From Bradyrhizobium manausense (GTDB lineage Bacteria; Pseudomonadota; Alphaproteobacteria; Rhizobiales; Xanthobacteraceae), in NCBI RefSeq assembly GCF_001440035.1, contig NZ_LJYG01000085.1:99655-142751 (forward strand): a stretch of 43,097 nucleotides of DNA, read 5' to 3'. This document shows positions 24,740 to 33,045 of this stretch, piece by piece. Below the pieces are notes generated by a model. The model saw only the letters and a program-made list of their open reading frames with translations. It was not told where the DNA came from and did no database searches. Made by a program: the position numbers and the translations under genes. Every line of letters starts with the position of its first letter. The stretch's first letter is position 1.

Positions 24740-27022
24740 TCACCCGAACTCGGATGATGGCGTCGAATGGTTCGTTGAGACTTTGTCTAACCGGTCTGAG
24801 AGTACTATCGGTCCTTTAGTGTGATGTGTGCTGCCGATCACCGCAAAGGGGTCGAGGACGATACGCCTGCCGGTGAGCAAGTGTATCCGCATCTGTCCGG
24901 CTTGGACGAAGCGAACCCATTTTTCAAATGGTCGTACCCGCCGCGCCGGGCTTTCCATTTTGATGCGTTGATCCGTCTGGTCGCTTATGTGCGCATCTAC
25001 AGCCCGTCTACGTGCACCCCATACGGTGATCCCGCCCTTCATCTTGTTGGCCATCTCCACCTCTATCCCCCTTACAGGGGAGCGAATTTCCGCGGCACTG
25101 GAAAAGAACATGGCGGCGAGGAACGCCAGCCGCACGGACTTGGATTCGGCATCGGATGCGGCGGTCTTCCAATGCTTCTTCACCGTTTTCTCATGAAGCC
25201 CTGTCGACACCGCGATGGATGCGACGGTCGGCTTCTTGCCCGCCGAGCGCGCATGGGCGATGTGATCGCGGATTAGCGCGATGTTGCGCTCGACCACGAC
25301 ACGCGAGCGATGGGCCTGCCCAGCCTTTTGAGCAGCTTTGACCTTATCTTGCCTGGTCGCTTGGTCGCTAAGAGCCTCAACCGCCGTCTTGCTGGCGGCC
25401 TGAGCCGCTCCCACGTTCCAGCCGCGATTATTGGACCGCTTCCCGAGCCGCTCGACGGCCGTGCGGGCTTGGCAACGGAGTGCACGCTCTGCCTTCTCGC
25501 GTTCACGAGCGTTCCTTGGTGTCCACTGGCGGCAAAGTTCCTTCGACATCGTGCCATAAACGCGCTCGATGAGGGCGGCATGGTCGAGCCAGGCGTTGAC
25601 TTGGATCGATCCGATCTGCTGCCAACTCTTGAGCAGGCCGCGTGAGCGGTTCCATGCCCAGTTGTAGATGAACATCGAGGCCTTCTCGTCGATGCCGGCT
25701 TGCACCATCGACTGGATGCACTGGTAGCGCATGCCACGGTCGAGGTCCTCGTCGAGATCAATTTCGAGGATCTCACAGAGCTGGGAAAGCGTCTTCAGGT
25801 TCTCTTCCCCGATGAGGTAGTCGCTATGCGGCGAGAGCGGATTCTTACCGTCGAAAATGTTCGCCAGGCCGCCTGGGTCGCCCTTCAAGTCCTTGTTCAA
25901 GGCCGCAGCGACGGCGTGCAACATGCGAGTCGCCTTGGCCTCGCCGTACCAGACGCCGCATTTTTCCTGGAGGATGTAATAGAAATGAGGTCGGATGACC
26001 CGTTCGGGATAGCGAGAGTCCCAAAACCAGACCACAATCTGTGGCCGCACGCGAAGCGTGTCGAGAAAGTCCCGAAGGCAATCCAAGCTCGGAAAATCGT
26101 CGTCCCTCTCGAGGCGGAAGATCTCCGCGCAGTCGGTGCGAAGATTAATGTATTGACCATCGAGAGCAAAAAGCTTCCTGTCGTGCCCGAACCTAACGTC
26201 GTTGAACGGGCCAGACCTCAGTTCGCCGCTGCTCATGTCGTCAGCGCGCCCATAGCGGTGGACAACCTGGTTGGCGATTCGCTTCATCAAACGGTTGATG
26301 GCGGCGGCATGATCGGCATCGGCCTCAAACCGCGACTTGACCTCCTGCCGCAATGCCCTCTGAATCCGGCCGCAGAACTTGCTGCGGGCATCGAGCGTTA
26401 ATTTCTCGTTCTCAGCCAATTCCGATATAAGCTTCCTCGCGCGTGCCCATCCCCAATCATAAAGACCGGAGGCCGCGACTGAAAGCGGAATCCCGAGCTT
26501 GACCAACCTAGCGATTGCACGCTGGCGAATTCCATACTCGGACAGGCCGCGCACCTTGGCTGTTCCCGCCACGATCCGCTTCAGCAAAAAATGACGTTTT
26601 GAACGGAGCTCGACTTCATGAACGAGCTTCTGGAATACGTTCCCGTTATTTGTCGACTTTCCTCCGAAGCGGATGTTCTCGCAATGATAGCCGGACTCGA
26701 GCCGCTGCGAGACGGTCGCCGTGAAGCGTTCAGGTGACGGCTCTAGCTCGAAAAAGCGTTTCCGCGTCTCACGGTACTCCCGCCGATATTCCAGATAGGC
26801 TGGGTTCGGAACCACGCCTCGACGAGCTTTTCTGGCCTCGCAGCGTTCGCTTGAAACTTGGTCGTAGTCCTTTTCGAACTGTACGTCCTTGTCGGCGATG
26901 GCAAGCCGGCGATCACCATGGACCAAGCGGCGAACCTGCCGCCACGAAGCCAATTTTGCGGTGGGATGCCAACCGAGGGCAGTCACCGTTGGCGCGGCTA
27001 TGGTTGAGTTCTCGGCAAGCAT
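24740..27022 (-). CDS. Large protein with replicase/primase-like core and HTH, putative replication initiator
   Basis: A 760-aa basic protein. Residues about 328-403 resemble plasmid replicase (PF03090-like) motifs: VVWFWDSRYPERVIRPHFYY with His346, EAKATRMLHAVAAALNKDLK, and GDPGGLANIFDGKNPLSPHS (compare family lines with a-D-P-G-y-a and K-N-P). Residues about 575-620 look like an HTH (KKPTVASIAVSTGLHEKTVK). The N terminus (to ~140) and the Ala/Arg/Lys-rich 500-570 region are unassigned. The last ~110 residues are unlike the rest. AAGGA lies 9 bases before ATG 27022. Upstream is a 10-bp inverted repeat enclosing GGTGTACC. Replication function is inferred from motifs only. Confidence 0.5.
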   Translation of the reverse strand: MLAENSTIAAPTVTALGWHPTAKLASWRQVRRLVHGDRRLAIADKDVQFEKDYDQVSSERCEARKARRGVVPNPAYLEYRREYRETRKRFFELEPSPERFTATVSQRLESGYHCENIRFGGKSTNNGNVFQKLVHEVELRSKRHFLLKRIVAGTAKVRGLSEYGIRQRAIARLVKLGIPLSVAASGLYDWGWARARKLISELAENEKLTLDARSKFCGRIQRALRQEVKSRFEADADHAAAINRLMKRIANQVVHRYGRADDMSSGELRSGPFNDVRFGHDRKLFALDGQYINLRTDCAEIFRLERDDDFPSLDCLRDFLDTLRVRPQIVVWFWDSRYPERVIRPHFYYILQEKCGVWYGEAKATRMLHAVAAALNKDLKGDPGGLANIFDGKNPLSPHSDYLIGEENLKTLSQLCEILEIDLDEDLDRGMRYQCIQSMVQAGIDEKASMFIYNWAWNRSRGLLKSWQQIGSIQVNAWLDHAALIERVYGTMSKELCRQWTPRNAREREKAERALRCQARTAVERLGKRSNNRGWNVGAAQAASKTAVEALSDQATRQDKVKAAQKAGQAHRSRVVVERNIALIRDHIAHARSAGKKPTVASIAVSTGLHEKTVKKHWKTAASDAESKSVRLAFLAAMFFSSAAEIRSPVRGIEVEMANKMKGGITVWGARRRAVDAHISDQTDQRIKMESPARRVRPFEKWVRFVQAGQMRIHLLTGRRIVLDPFAVIGSTHHTKGPIVLSDRLDKVSTNHSTPSSEFG

Positions 27023-27027
27023 TAAGC

Positions 27028-27069
27028 GAATCCTTGGCGCGATCCGAATGGGGGTGTACCCAAGGATTC
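27028..27069. promoter_or_regulatory. Rep-like gene control region: 10-bp inverted repeat enclosing GGTGTACC
   Basis: GAATCCTTGG (27028-27037) and its exact complement CCAAGGATTC (27060-27069) flank 22 bp that end in GGTGTACC (27053-27060). The region begins 6 bp upstream of the Rep-like ATG, so a bound protein would block transcription or translation start. This links the gene to the motif found at 17159, 18017 and 21057. Confidence 0.6.
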
Positions 27070-27420
27070 ACGCGCCTATCCAAAATCATCGCTCGGCAAG
27101 TGGGAAGAAAAAAATTCAATGATAGCATCTCGGACCGAGGAGCGCCCCCCGTAAAACTCCGATTTTGCCTTGATTGGCGGGCCTCACCAGCGGCCGAACG
27201 AAGTTGTGGACAACGGGTTTAAGACTTCGGTTTCCGGGGCCACGCGCCGGCGTTCCGAGCGGCCGAGAGCTTTCCGCCCTGCTGCGGCGCTCCGCCCTTC
27301 TCCTGGGCTCGAACCATTACCCGTGCACATGCTCTCAGACCAGGAGCAATATGGCCTAAACGATTTAATGGAGGCGCGCGAACCGCCTTCTCACTCAAAA
27401 AACAGCCCGCCATAAGTGTT
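27070..27420. other. Intergenic stretch with no gene seen
   Basis: Only short frames on both strands without start signals. No repeats of note until 27424. Confidence 0.4.
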
Positions 27421-27423
27421 GCT

Positions 27424-27516
27424 CTGTCGCAAGCCGCCAACATAGTGCGAACCGGCAGCGCAAAAACATCAGCAGTCGCAAGCGATTACTCGACCAATGT
27501 TGGCACCTTGCGACAG
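27424..27516. repeat. 20-bp imperfect inverted repeat
   Basis: Left arm CTGTCGCAAGCCGCCAACAT (27424-27443). The reverse complement of the right arm (27497-27516) is CTGTCGCAAGGTGCCAACAT, so 18 of 20 match. The spacer is 53 bp and holds another GTCGCAAGC. This resembles paired ends or recombinase sites rather than a terminator. The element type is not identified. Confidence 0.55.
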
Positions 27517-27520
27517 CTTC

Positions 27521-27582
27521 GACTACCCCTCCAAATATGGCGTCTACCACTCAGACTCTCACTCATATTTTGAGGGGTAGTC
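27521..27582. repeat. 18-bp inverted repeat with overlapping second pairing
   Basis: GACTACCCCTCCAAATAT (27521-27538) pairs with ATATTTTGAGGGGTAGTC (27565-27582) at 17 of 18 positions around a 26-bp loop. Inside the loop CTCAGACT (27550-27557) is complementary to AGTCTGAG (27579-27586), which overlaps the right arm, giving an alternative or pseudoknot-like fold. It begins 4 bp after the previous inverted repeat. Confidence 0.5.
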
Positions 27583-27604
27583 TGAGGGAGAGAGCTTATC
27601 GCCA

Positions 27605-27670
27605 CGTATCAAAACCGTGGCCAGCGTACCAAAACCGCAGGAAAGCGGTCGTGCCGTATCAAGATCGCAG
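27605..27670. repeat. Three 16-bp direct repeats, IS21-like end
   Basis: CGTATCAAAACCGTGG (27605), CGTACCAAAACCGCAG (27625) and CGTATCAAGATCGCAG (27655) are spaced 20 and 30 bp. Multiple short terminal repeats of this kind are typical of IS21-family ends. No istA/istB reading frame is recognisable next to them, so this would be an isolated end. Confidence 0.4.
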
Positions 27671-28369
27671 CTCGATGAAATCCGGCCCAACATCCATCCT
27701 CCTCGTGCCAACCGGACGATACTGGCTGCTGTCGGCGAGCGGACCTCTTTCCAAAGAGTCCCGAGGTTGTAGCACGCGATCGCGTCCTCGTGCCGGATCT
27801 CGACGACGCGGAAGCAGCGCAGCGCAGGCACTCGGCCAAGCCGCTCGCTTCGGATCTCGCCGACCGTGCGCGACGCCATCGGCCTTCTGCGCGCCGCTAC
27901 GTGCCGATTGTCGAGCACCGCCCTCGCCAGGCTCGCTATCGTCACATGGTCGGTGTCGCCGTTAGCCGACGCCGTCGGCAACCCGCCATTCTGCGCAGTG
28001 TCGGCGGGCCCTATCGCCGCGTAGCATTGGGACATCTGCGGCCGCTGCCGCCCCTAGTGTCTCCCTCCGGTGAGGGCCGCCTTGCCGGATTAAGACGAGC
28101 GCTGTGTAACAGCGCGCTTATGGACAGCAACAAGTTCAGTGTTCAGATTCAACGGTTCGAGGTTGTCGAGATTGGCCGTCGCAGTCGCTGAACCGATGAG
28201 CCGTTCTGATGACCTTGAGAGCTGCGTCAGTCGGCCGACCAGCAGGCCGTCGAAGGATACAGCGTAAGAGCACCATGAACTTTCGCTCTGTGCAAGCCAG
28301 TTGCCTCTCCGATGGCGCAGGCGCATGCTGAAGCAATGATCCCGTCGAGACGGCTGCCCGGGCTCATTA
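27671..28369. other. Right border stretch without recognisable gene
   Basis: Open frames on both strands are Arg/Ser-rich and lack motifs. A 7-bp hairpin GCGCTGT-GTA-ACAGCGC lies at 28099-28115. The right edge of the accessory block must lie here, before the enoyl-CoA hydratase stop at 28370, but no copy of the tRNA-like fragment was found. Confidence 0.4.
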
Positions 28370-29152
28370 TTATCTCCCTGACCAGGTCGGTTTGCGCTTC
28401 TCACTGAACGCCTTCAACCCTTCCTTCGCGTCCTCGGTCATGGCCAACAGGGCGATCTGGCTTTCGGTGTAGGCGATGCTCTCGTCGAACGACATCGAGG
28501 CGATGGCACGCATGGCGTATTTTCCGCGGCGGATCGCGGTCGGAGATTTGTCGACGATGCGGCCGATCAGCCAGTCGACCTTGGCGTCGAGCTCGGAAGT
28601 CGGGACGACGTAGTTGAGCAGGCCTGCCTCGAGTGCCGCCGTCGCGTCGAACGGCTCGCCGGTCAGCGCCCATTCGTTGACGAGACGTCGCGGCGCGATC
28701 TCCTGCAACAGGCTCAGCACCTGCATCGGAAACACGCCGACTTTCACCTCCGGCAGGCCGAAGATGACATGATCCGCCGCAACCGCCATGTCGGTCATGC
28801 ATAAGAGGCCCATGCCGCCCGCCATGCAGACCCCGCCGACGCGCGCGATCGCCGGCTTGGTCGCGTCCTGCGACAGGCGCAACAGATCGGCGTAGTCGAC
28901 ATTGGGCCGGGAATAATCCATCGCGAAAGCCGCGCCGGAATTCTGCAAATCGGCGCCGGCGCAAAACGCCTTGTCGCCCGCGCCGGTCAGCACGATGACG
29001 CGAACGTCCTTGTCGTCATGCGCGTCGCGATAACCGCGCGCGATGCCGGCGATCACATCACCGTTCAGCGCATTTCGCTTCTCCGGCCGGTTGATGGTGA
29101 TCCAGAACGCCTGGCCGCGCTTCTCGGTGATGACGGCTGTGGTGTCGGTCAT
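28370..29152 (-). CDS. Enoyl-CoA hydratase/isomerase (crotonase family)
   Basis: A 260-aa crotonase. Motifs: GDKAFCAGADLQNSG (oxyanion loop 1), VGGVCMAGGMGLLCMTDMAV (loop 2) and FGLPEVKVGVFPM with the Glu that often serves as catalytic base. It ends KRKPTWSGR. AAGGA lies 9 bases before the ATG. It is 110 bp downstream of the molybdopterin oxidoreductase on the same strand. It is not a close copy of the crotonase at 2107-2904. The acyl-CoA substrate is unknown; ring-cleavage product degradation would fit the neighbours. Confidence 0.88.
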   Translation of the reverse strand: MTDTTAVITEKRGQAFWITINRPEKRNALNGDVIAGIARGYRDAHDDKDVRVIVLTGAGDKAFCAGADLQNSGAAFAMDYSRPNVDYADLLRLSQDATKPAIARVGGVCMAGGMGLLCMTDMAVAADHVIFGLPEVKVGVFPMQVLSLLQEIAPRRLVNEWALTGEPFDATAALEAGLLNYVVPTSELDAKVDWLIGRIVDKSPTAIRRGKYAMRAIASMSFDESIAYTESQIALLAMTEDAKEGLKAFSEKRKPTWSGR

Positions 29153-29262
29153 GACGCTTGATCCTTGCTCCTGGTTGCGGCCATTTGCGGCAGCTTCGGC
29201 GTGCGGTGCAAGGGCAATCTGTCAGGCCGCACCGCCTTAGCGCCTCGACGCAAATTGCGCGC

Positions 29263-31353
29263 TCAGGCCGCAGCCGCTTTCCTGATCCAGACCTTGTTGT
29301 CGTGGAACGCCGCGCCGCCGATCGGCGCGATCGTATCGGCACCGGTCAGCATGTTGATGCCGCGGCCACCGATATGGTTCTTGTTCGGATGCACGGATTC
29401 GGCGATCAGCACGCCGCGCCGTACGCCATCGAAGAGCGCCGCAATCAGCGTGGTCTCGCCGCGTGTGTTCCCCAGCGTCACGGCATCGCCGTCCGCGATG
29501 TCAAGCGCGGCGGCATCCAAGGGGTGGATCATCACGCTCGCTTTGCCCTCGCGCGCCTGCGAGGACGGAGTCTCGTTGAAGGTGGTGTTGAGGAAGCTGC
29601 GCGACGGGCTGGTCGCAAGCCGGAACGGATGAGCCTGATCGGTGTGCTCGATCACGGCCCAATGGTCCGGCAGGGAGGGCATCTTGTCGAAATCGCCCAT
29701 GGTCTGGCCGAACGGCGGATGCGCCCAATCGGCCTTGAAGTGAAATTTCTTGTCGGGATGCGCGAAGCCGTCGAGATAATGCGAGGTGCGAAAATCCGGC
29801 TGCAGATCGCGCCAGAGATCGGCCTCGAGGGTGCCGATGTCGCCGTGGTTGCTCAGCCTCAAGGTCGTGTCGATCAACTCGCGCGGCGTCATCCCGAAGC
29901 CCGGATGCTCCGCGCCAAGCCGCGGCGCCAGCGCCTGCAACACCTCATGGTTGGAGCGGCACTCGCCGGGCGGATCGATCAGCTTGGGTCCGACCGAGAT
30001 GTGCTGGTGGCCGCCGCCGTAATAGAGGTCGTCATGCTCCATGAACATCGTCGCCGGCAGCACAATGTCGGCCATCAGCGCCGTCTCGGTCATGAACTGC
30101 TCATGCACCGCGACGAACAGATCCTCGCGCGCAAAGCCCTGCCGTACCAGCGCCTGCTCCGGCGCCACCGTCATCGGATTGGTGTTCTGGATCAGCATCG
30201 CCTTGACCGGACCCTTGCCAAGCAAAGCCTCGGCATCGCCGGTAAGGATGCGACCGATCTGCGACTGGTCGAGCGCGCGAACCGTCTTGTCGAGGGCGTC
30301 ATGGCCCTCGATGATGGATTCGTTGAAGTGCCAAAGCGCGTAATTGTTGAAGAAGGCACCGCCGCCTTCATACTGCCAGGCGCCGGTTACAGCGGGAATG
30401 CAGTTCGCCGCATGCATCTGTGTCGCGCCGTTGCGCGAACGCGTGAAGCCATAGCCGAGGCGAAAAAAGGTCCGCTTGGTCTCACCGACGGCCTTGGCGA
30501 AGGCTTCGATCTCGGCCACCGGCACGCCGCAGATCGCGGAGGCCCATTCCGGCGTGCGCGACTTCAAATGCGCTTCGAGCTCGGCGGGGCAGTCTGTGTA
30601 CTTGTCCATATAGGCGCGGTCGGCGTAGCCGTCACGGAACAGCACATGCATCACGCCGCAGGCGAACGCGCCATCGGTGCCGGGCCGCAGCAGGATCTTT
30701 ATGTCGGCCTGCTTCATGGTCTCGTTATCGTAGATGTCGACGGCTGCGATCCTCGCGCCGCGCTCCTTTCGCGCACGCGCGGCATGCGTCATCACGTTGA
30801 CCTGGGTGTTGACGGGATTGGTGCCCCAGATCACGATGAGATCGGACAGCGCCATCTCGCGCGGATCGACGCCAGCGATCTTACCGGTACCGATCGCAAA
30901 ACCGATGCGCCCGACATTGGCGCAGATGGTCTGGTAGAAGCGCGAATATTTTTTCACATGGGTGAGGCGATTGAGGCCGTCGCGCATCACCAGGCCCATC
31001 GTGCCGGCGTAGTAGTAGGGCCAGATCGACTCCGCGCCGAACTCGCGCTCGGCCTGGTTGAAGCGATCGGCGATCTCGTCGAGCGCCTCGTCCCAGGAGA
31101 TCCGTGCGAACTGGCCGGAGCCCTTCGGTCCAGTCCGGCGCATCGGATACATCACCCTTTCAGGATGATGGATGCGCTCGGCATACCGGGCGACCTTGGC
31201 GCAGACGACGCCGGCCGTATAGGTCTGTTTCTTCGAACCACGAACCCGGCCGATGCTGCGGCCTTCCACCACCTCGACATCGAGCGCGCAGGCCGATGGG
31301 CAATCATGCGGACAGGTGGAGTGGCGGATCTCGATCTTGGCGTGCTGGTTCAT
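29263..31353 (-). CDS. Molybdopterin oxidoreductase (DMSO reductase family)
   Basis: A 696-aa Mo-bisMGD enzyme. The N-terminal 4Fe-4S site is Cys14, Cys18, Cys22 and Cys51 (STCPHDCPSACALDVEV...GVVCAKV). The Mo-domain motifs include FARISWDEALDEIADRF and LIVIWGTNPVNTQVN. The molydopterin-binding C domain holds LGNTRGETTLIAAL and the GRGINMLTGADTIAPIGGAA end. No Tat signal is seen, so it should be cytoplasmic. I use ATG 31353 (MNQHAKIEIRH), as an upstream start would add 14 non-conserved residues. Family members include formate dehydrogenase-like and resorcinol/pyrogallol hydroxylase-type enzymes; the substrate is unknown. Confidence 0.88.
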   Translation of the reverse strand: MNQHAKIEIRHSTCPHDCPSACALDVEVVEGRSIGRVRGSKKQTYTAGVVCAKVARYAERIHHPERVMYPMRRTGPKGSGQFARISWDEALDEIADRFNQAEREFGAESIWPYYYAGTMGLVMRDGLNRLTHVKKYSRFYQTICANVGRIGFAIGTGKIAGVDPREMALSDLIVIWGTNPVNTQVNVMTHAARARKERGARIAAVDIYDNETMKQADIKILLRPGTDGAFACGVMHVLFRDGYADRAYMDKYTDCPAELEAHLKSRTPEWASAICGVPVAEIEAFAKAVGETKRTFFRLGYGFTRSRNGATQMHAANCIPAVTGAWQYEGGGAFFNNYALWHFNESIIEGHDALDKTVRALDQSQIGRILTGDAEALLGKGPVKAMLIQNTNPMTVAPEQALVRQGFAREDLFVAVHEQFMTETALMADIVLPATMFMEHDDLYYGGGHQHISVGPKLIDPPGECRSNHEVLQALAPRLGAEHPGFGMTPRELIDTTLRLSNHGDIGTLEADLWRDLQPDFRTSHYLDGFAHPDKKFHFKADWAHPPFGQTMGDFDKMPSLPDHWAVIEHTDQAHPFRLATSPSRSFLNTTFNETPSSQAREGKASVMIHPLDAAALDIADGDAVTLGNTRGETTLIAALFDGVRRGVLIAESVHPNKNHIGGRGINMLTGADTIAPIGGAAFHDNKVWIRKAAAA

Positions 31354-31587
31354 GGGCAATTCCGTAACATCAAAAATCCCGTGAGCCGAGGGCATTTATC
31401 CGGCAGTGCCCATGCAAAATGGTCAAAGCCCGCGCCCGGCCTGTTCCTGCCGCGACCGCGAAATGCCCTGCAGTCACACCGAAAACGGGTCGATATTCCC
31501 GATCAAATCAACTTTGTGAGGCGTCGACAGTCCACCTCCGCTCCCTCTACAGTACCATCAAACAAAAGCGAGTTCAGGGAGGTGGGT
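31354..31587. promoter_or_regulatory. Divergent promoter region
   Basis: This 234-bp space separates the minus-strand molybdopterin oxidoreductase from the plus-strand Bug receptor/Mo-hydroxylase genes, so both promoters must lie here. I could not identify a clear operator or sigma-70 boxes. Confidence 0.4.
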
Positions 31588-32562
31588 GTGACGGCCCGAC
31601 ACATTTCGCTGGCGCTGGCCGCCGGCCTGCTCGCCGCATTCTTCGCAAGCCCGGCCCCGGCGCAGGATTATCCCGCCCACGCGGTCCGCATCGTCGTGCC
31701 CTTCGGCGCGGGTGGACCGGCTGACGTCGCAGCCCGGCTGATCGGCCAGGCGCTGCAGGAGCGCTTCGGCCAGCCCTTTGTGGTCGAGAACCGCACCGGC
31801 GCGGGCGGCGTCATCGGCACCGTCGAGGCCGCGAAGTCGCCGGCCGACGGCTACACCTTGCTGATGATGTCCAACACCCAGACCGCGAATGAATCGCTGC
31901 TGACGGCCGAGCAGCGCAAATACGATCTGATGCGCGATCTCGCACCGATCGCGCCGGTGAACTCTTCCGATCTCGTCATTGTGGTGAACCCGCAAGTCCC
32001 GGTGCAGACGCTTGCCGAGTTCATCGCGCTCGCCAAGGCGCAGCCCGGCAAGTTGAACTACGCCTCATCAGGCCAAGGCACGCCCTATCACATGGCCGGC
32101 GAGCTGTTCAAAGCCATGGCCGGCACCGACGTCGTCCACGTCCCCTACCGCAACAGCGGCGAGGCCCGCAGCGGCGTGATCGGCGGCCAGGTCCAGATGA
32201 TGATCGACGCGGTGCCGGCGATGGCACCGAACATTGGCGAGAACCAGGTCCGCGCACTCGCGACCACTGGCCAGCAGCGCTCCGCGGTGCTGCCGAACGT
32301 GCCGACCGCCGGCGAGGCCGGCCTTCCCGGCTACGAAGCGACGATCTGGCTCGGCCTGATGGCCCCAGCAGGCACGCCCAAGGCCGTCATCGAGAAGCTC
32401 AACTCAGCCGTGAACGCAATGGTGAAGCGGCCCGATATCGTCAAGCTCTGGAAGGAGCAAGGTGCCGTGCCAATGTCGATGACAGCAGAGGAGTTCGCAA
32501 AATTCCTGCGCGGCGACATCGCGAAATGGGCCGATGTCGTCAAGAAGTTCAACAAGTCCTGA
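31588..32562 (+). CDS. Bug-family tripartite tricarboxylate transporter substrate-binding protein
   Basis: A 324-aa periplasmic receptor. It starts at GTG 31588, preceded by AGGGAGG about 6 bases upstream. The signal peptide is VTARHISLALAAGLLAAFFA SPAPAQ. The mature start DYPAHAVRIVVPFGAGGPAD is the classic Bug motif, followed by VENRTGAGGVIGTVEAAKSP and YASSGQGTPYHMAGELFKAM. No TctA/TctB genes are nearby, which is normal for Bug orphans. It is 12 bp ahead of the Mo-hydroxylase small subunit, so it probably captures the compound that the hydroxylase oxidises. Confidence 0.9.
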   Translation: MTARHISLALAAGLLAAFFASPAPAQDYPAHAVRIVVPFGAGGPADVAARLIGQALQERFGQPFVVENRTGAGGVIGTVEAAKSPADGYTLLMMSNTQTANESLLTAEQRKYDLMRDLAPIAPVNSSDLVIVVNPQVPVQTLAEFIALAKAQPGKLNYASSGQGTPYHMAGELFKAMAGTDVVHVPYRNSGEARSGVIGGQVQMMIDAVPAMAPNIGENQVRALATTGQQRSAVLPNVPTAGEAGLPGYEATIWLGLMAPAGTPKAVIEKLNSAVNAMVKRPDIVKLWKEQGAVPMSMTAEEFAKFLRGDIAKWADVVKKFNKS

Positions 32563-32574
32563 GGCTAGCAGGTC

Positions 32575-33045
32575 ATGCCCACCGTTCAATTTCAGCTCAA
32601 CGGCGCGACGGTGGCAGTCGATGCCGATCCGGACCAGACGCTGCTCGACGTGCTGCGTGGCCCGCTTGGCATCACCGGTGCGCATTTCGGCTGCGGCGCG
32701 GGCCAATGCGGAGCCTGTTGCGTGATGGTCGACGGCCGGGCGATGACATCCTGCGACATGCCGATGTGGTCCGTGGCTGACAGGGACGTCGTCACGTTGG
32801 AGGGCCTCGGCACGGCCGAGCAACCGCATCCGCTACAGCGCGCCTTCATCTCCGAACAGGCGATGCAATGCGGCTATTGCGTCCCGGGCATCCTGATCAG
32901 CGCGGCGGCGCTGCTGAACGACAATCCATCGCCGACGGAAGCGGAGGTCAGAGCGGCGCTCGATCGCAATTTGTGTCGCTGCGGGTCGCATAACCGCATG
33001 GTCCGCGCCGTGCTGCGCGCGGCATCGGAGATGGCGACATCATGA
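32575..33045 (+). CDS. 2Fe-2S subunit of a xanthine-dehydrogenase-family hydroxylase
   Basis: A 156-aa electron-transfer subunit with two 2Fe-2S clusters. Plant-ferredoxin type: Cys40, Cys45, Cys48, Cys60 (GCGAGQCGACCVMVDG...C). Helical CO-dehydrogenase type: Cys99, Cys102, Cys134, Cys136 (CGYC...NLCRCG). The size and sequence fit IorA/NicA-like small subunits. The last 4 bases overlap the start of the large subunit (33042). It passes electrons from the Mo site to an external acceptor, since no FAD subunit is present. Confidence 0.92.
   Translation: MPTVQFQLNGATVAVDADPDQTLLDVLRGPLGITGAHFGCGAGQCGACCVMVDGRAMTSCDMPMWSVADRDVVTLEGLGTAEQPHPLQRAFISEQAMQCGYCVPGILISAAALLNDNPSPTEAEVRAALDRNLCRCGSHNRMVRAVLRAASEMATS

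Noticed and set aside
25700..26401. A 233-aa plus-strand frame inside the Rep-like gene
   Set aside because: Antisense to the replicase-like core; no start signal and no motif.
27559..28035. A 158-aa minus-strand gene near the right border
   Set aside because: It runs through the IS21-like repeats, has no ribosome site and no family motif.
29158..32562. A 1134-aa open frame on the plus strand, antisense to the molybdopterin oxidoreductase for most of its length
   Set aside because: Only the last ~324 residues (Bug receptor) are protein-like. The rest is Arg/His/Gly-rich and mirrors the codon bias of the real minus-strand gene.
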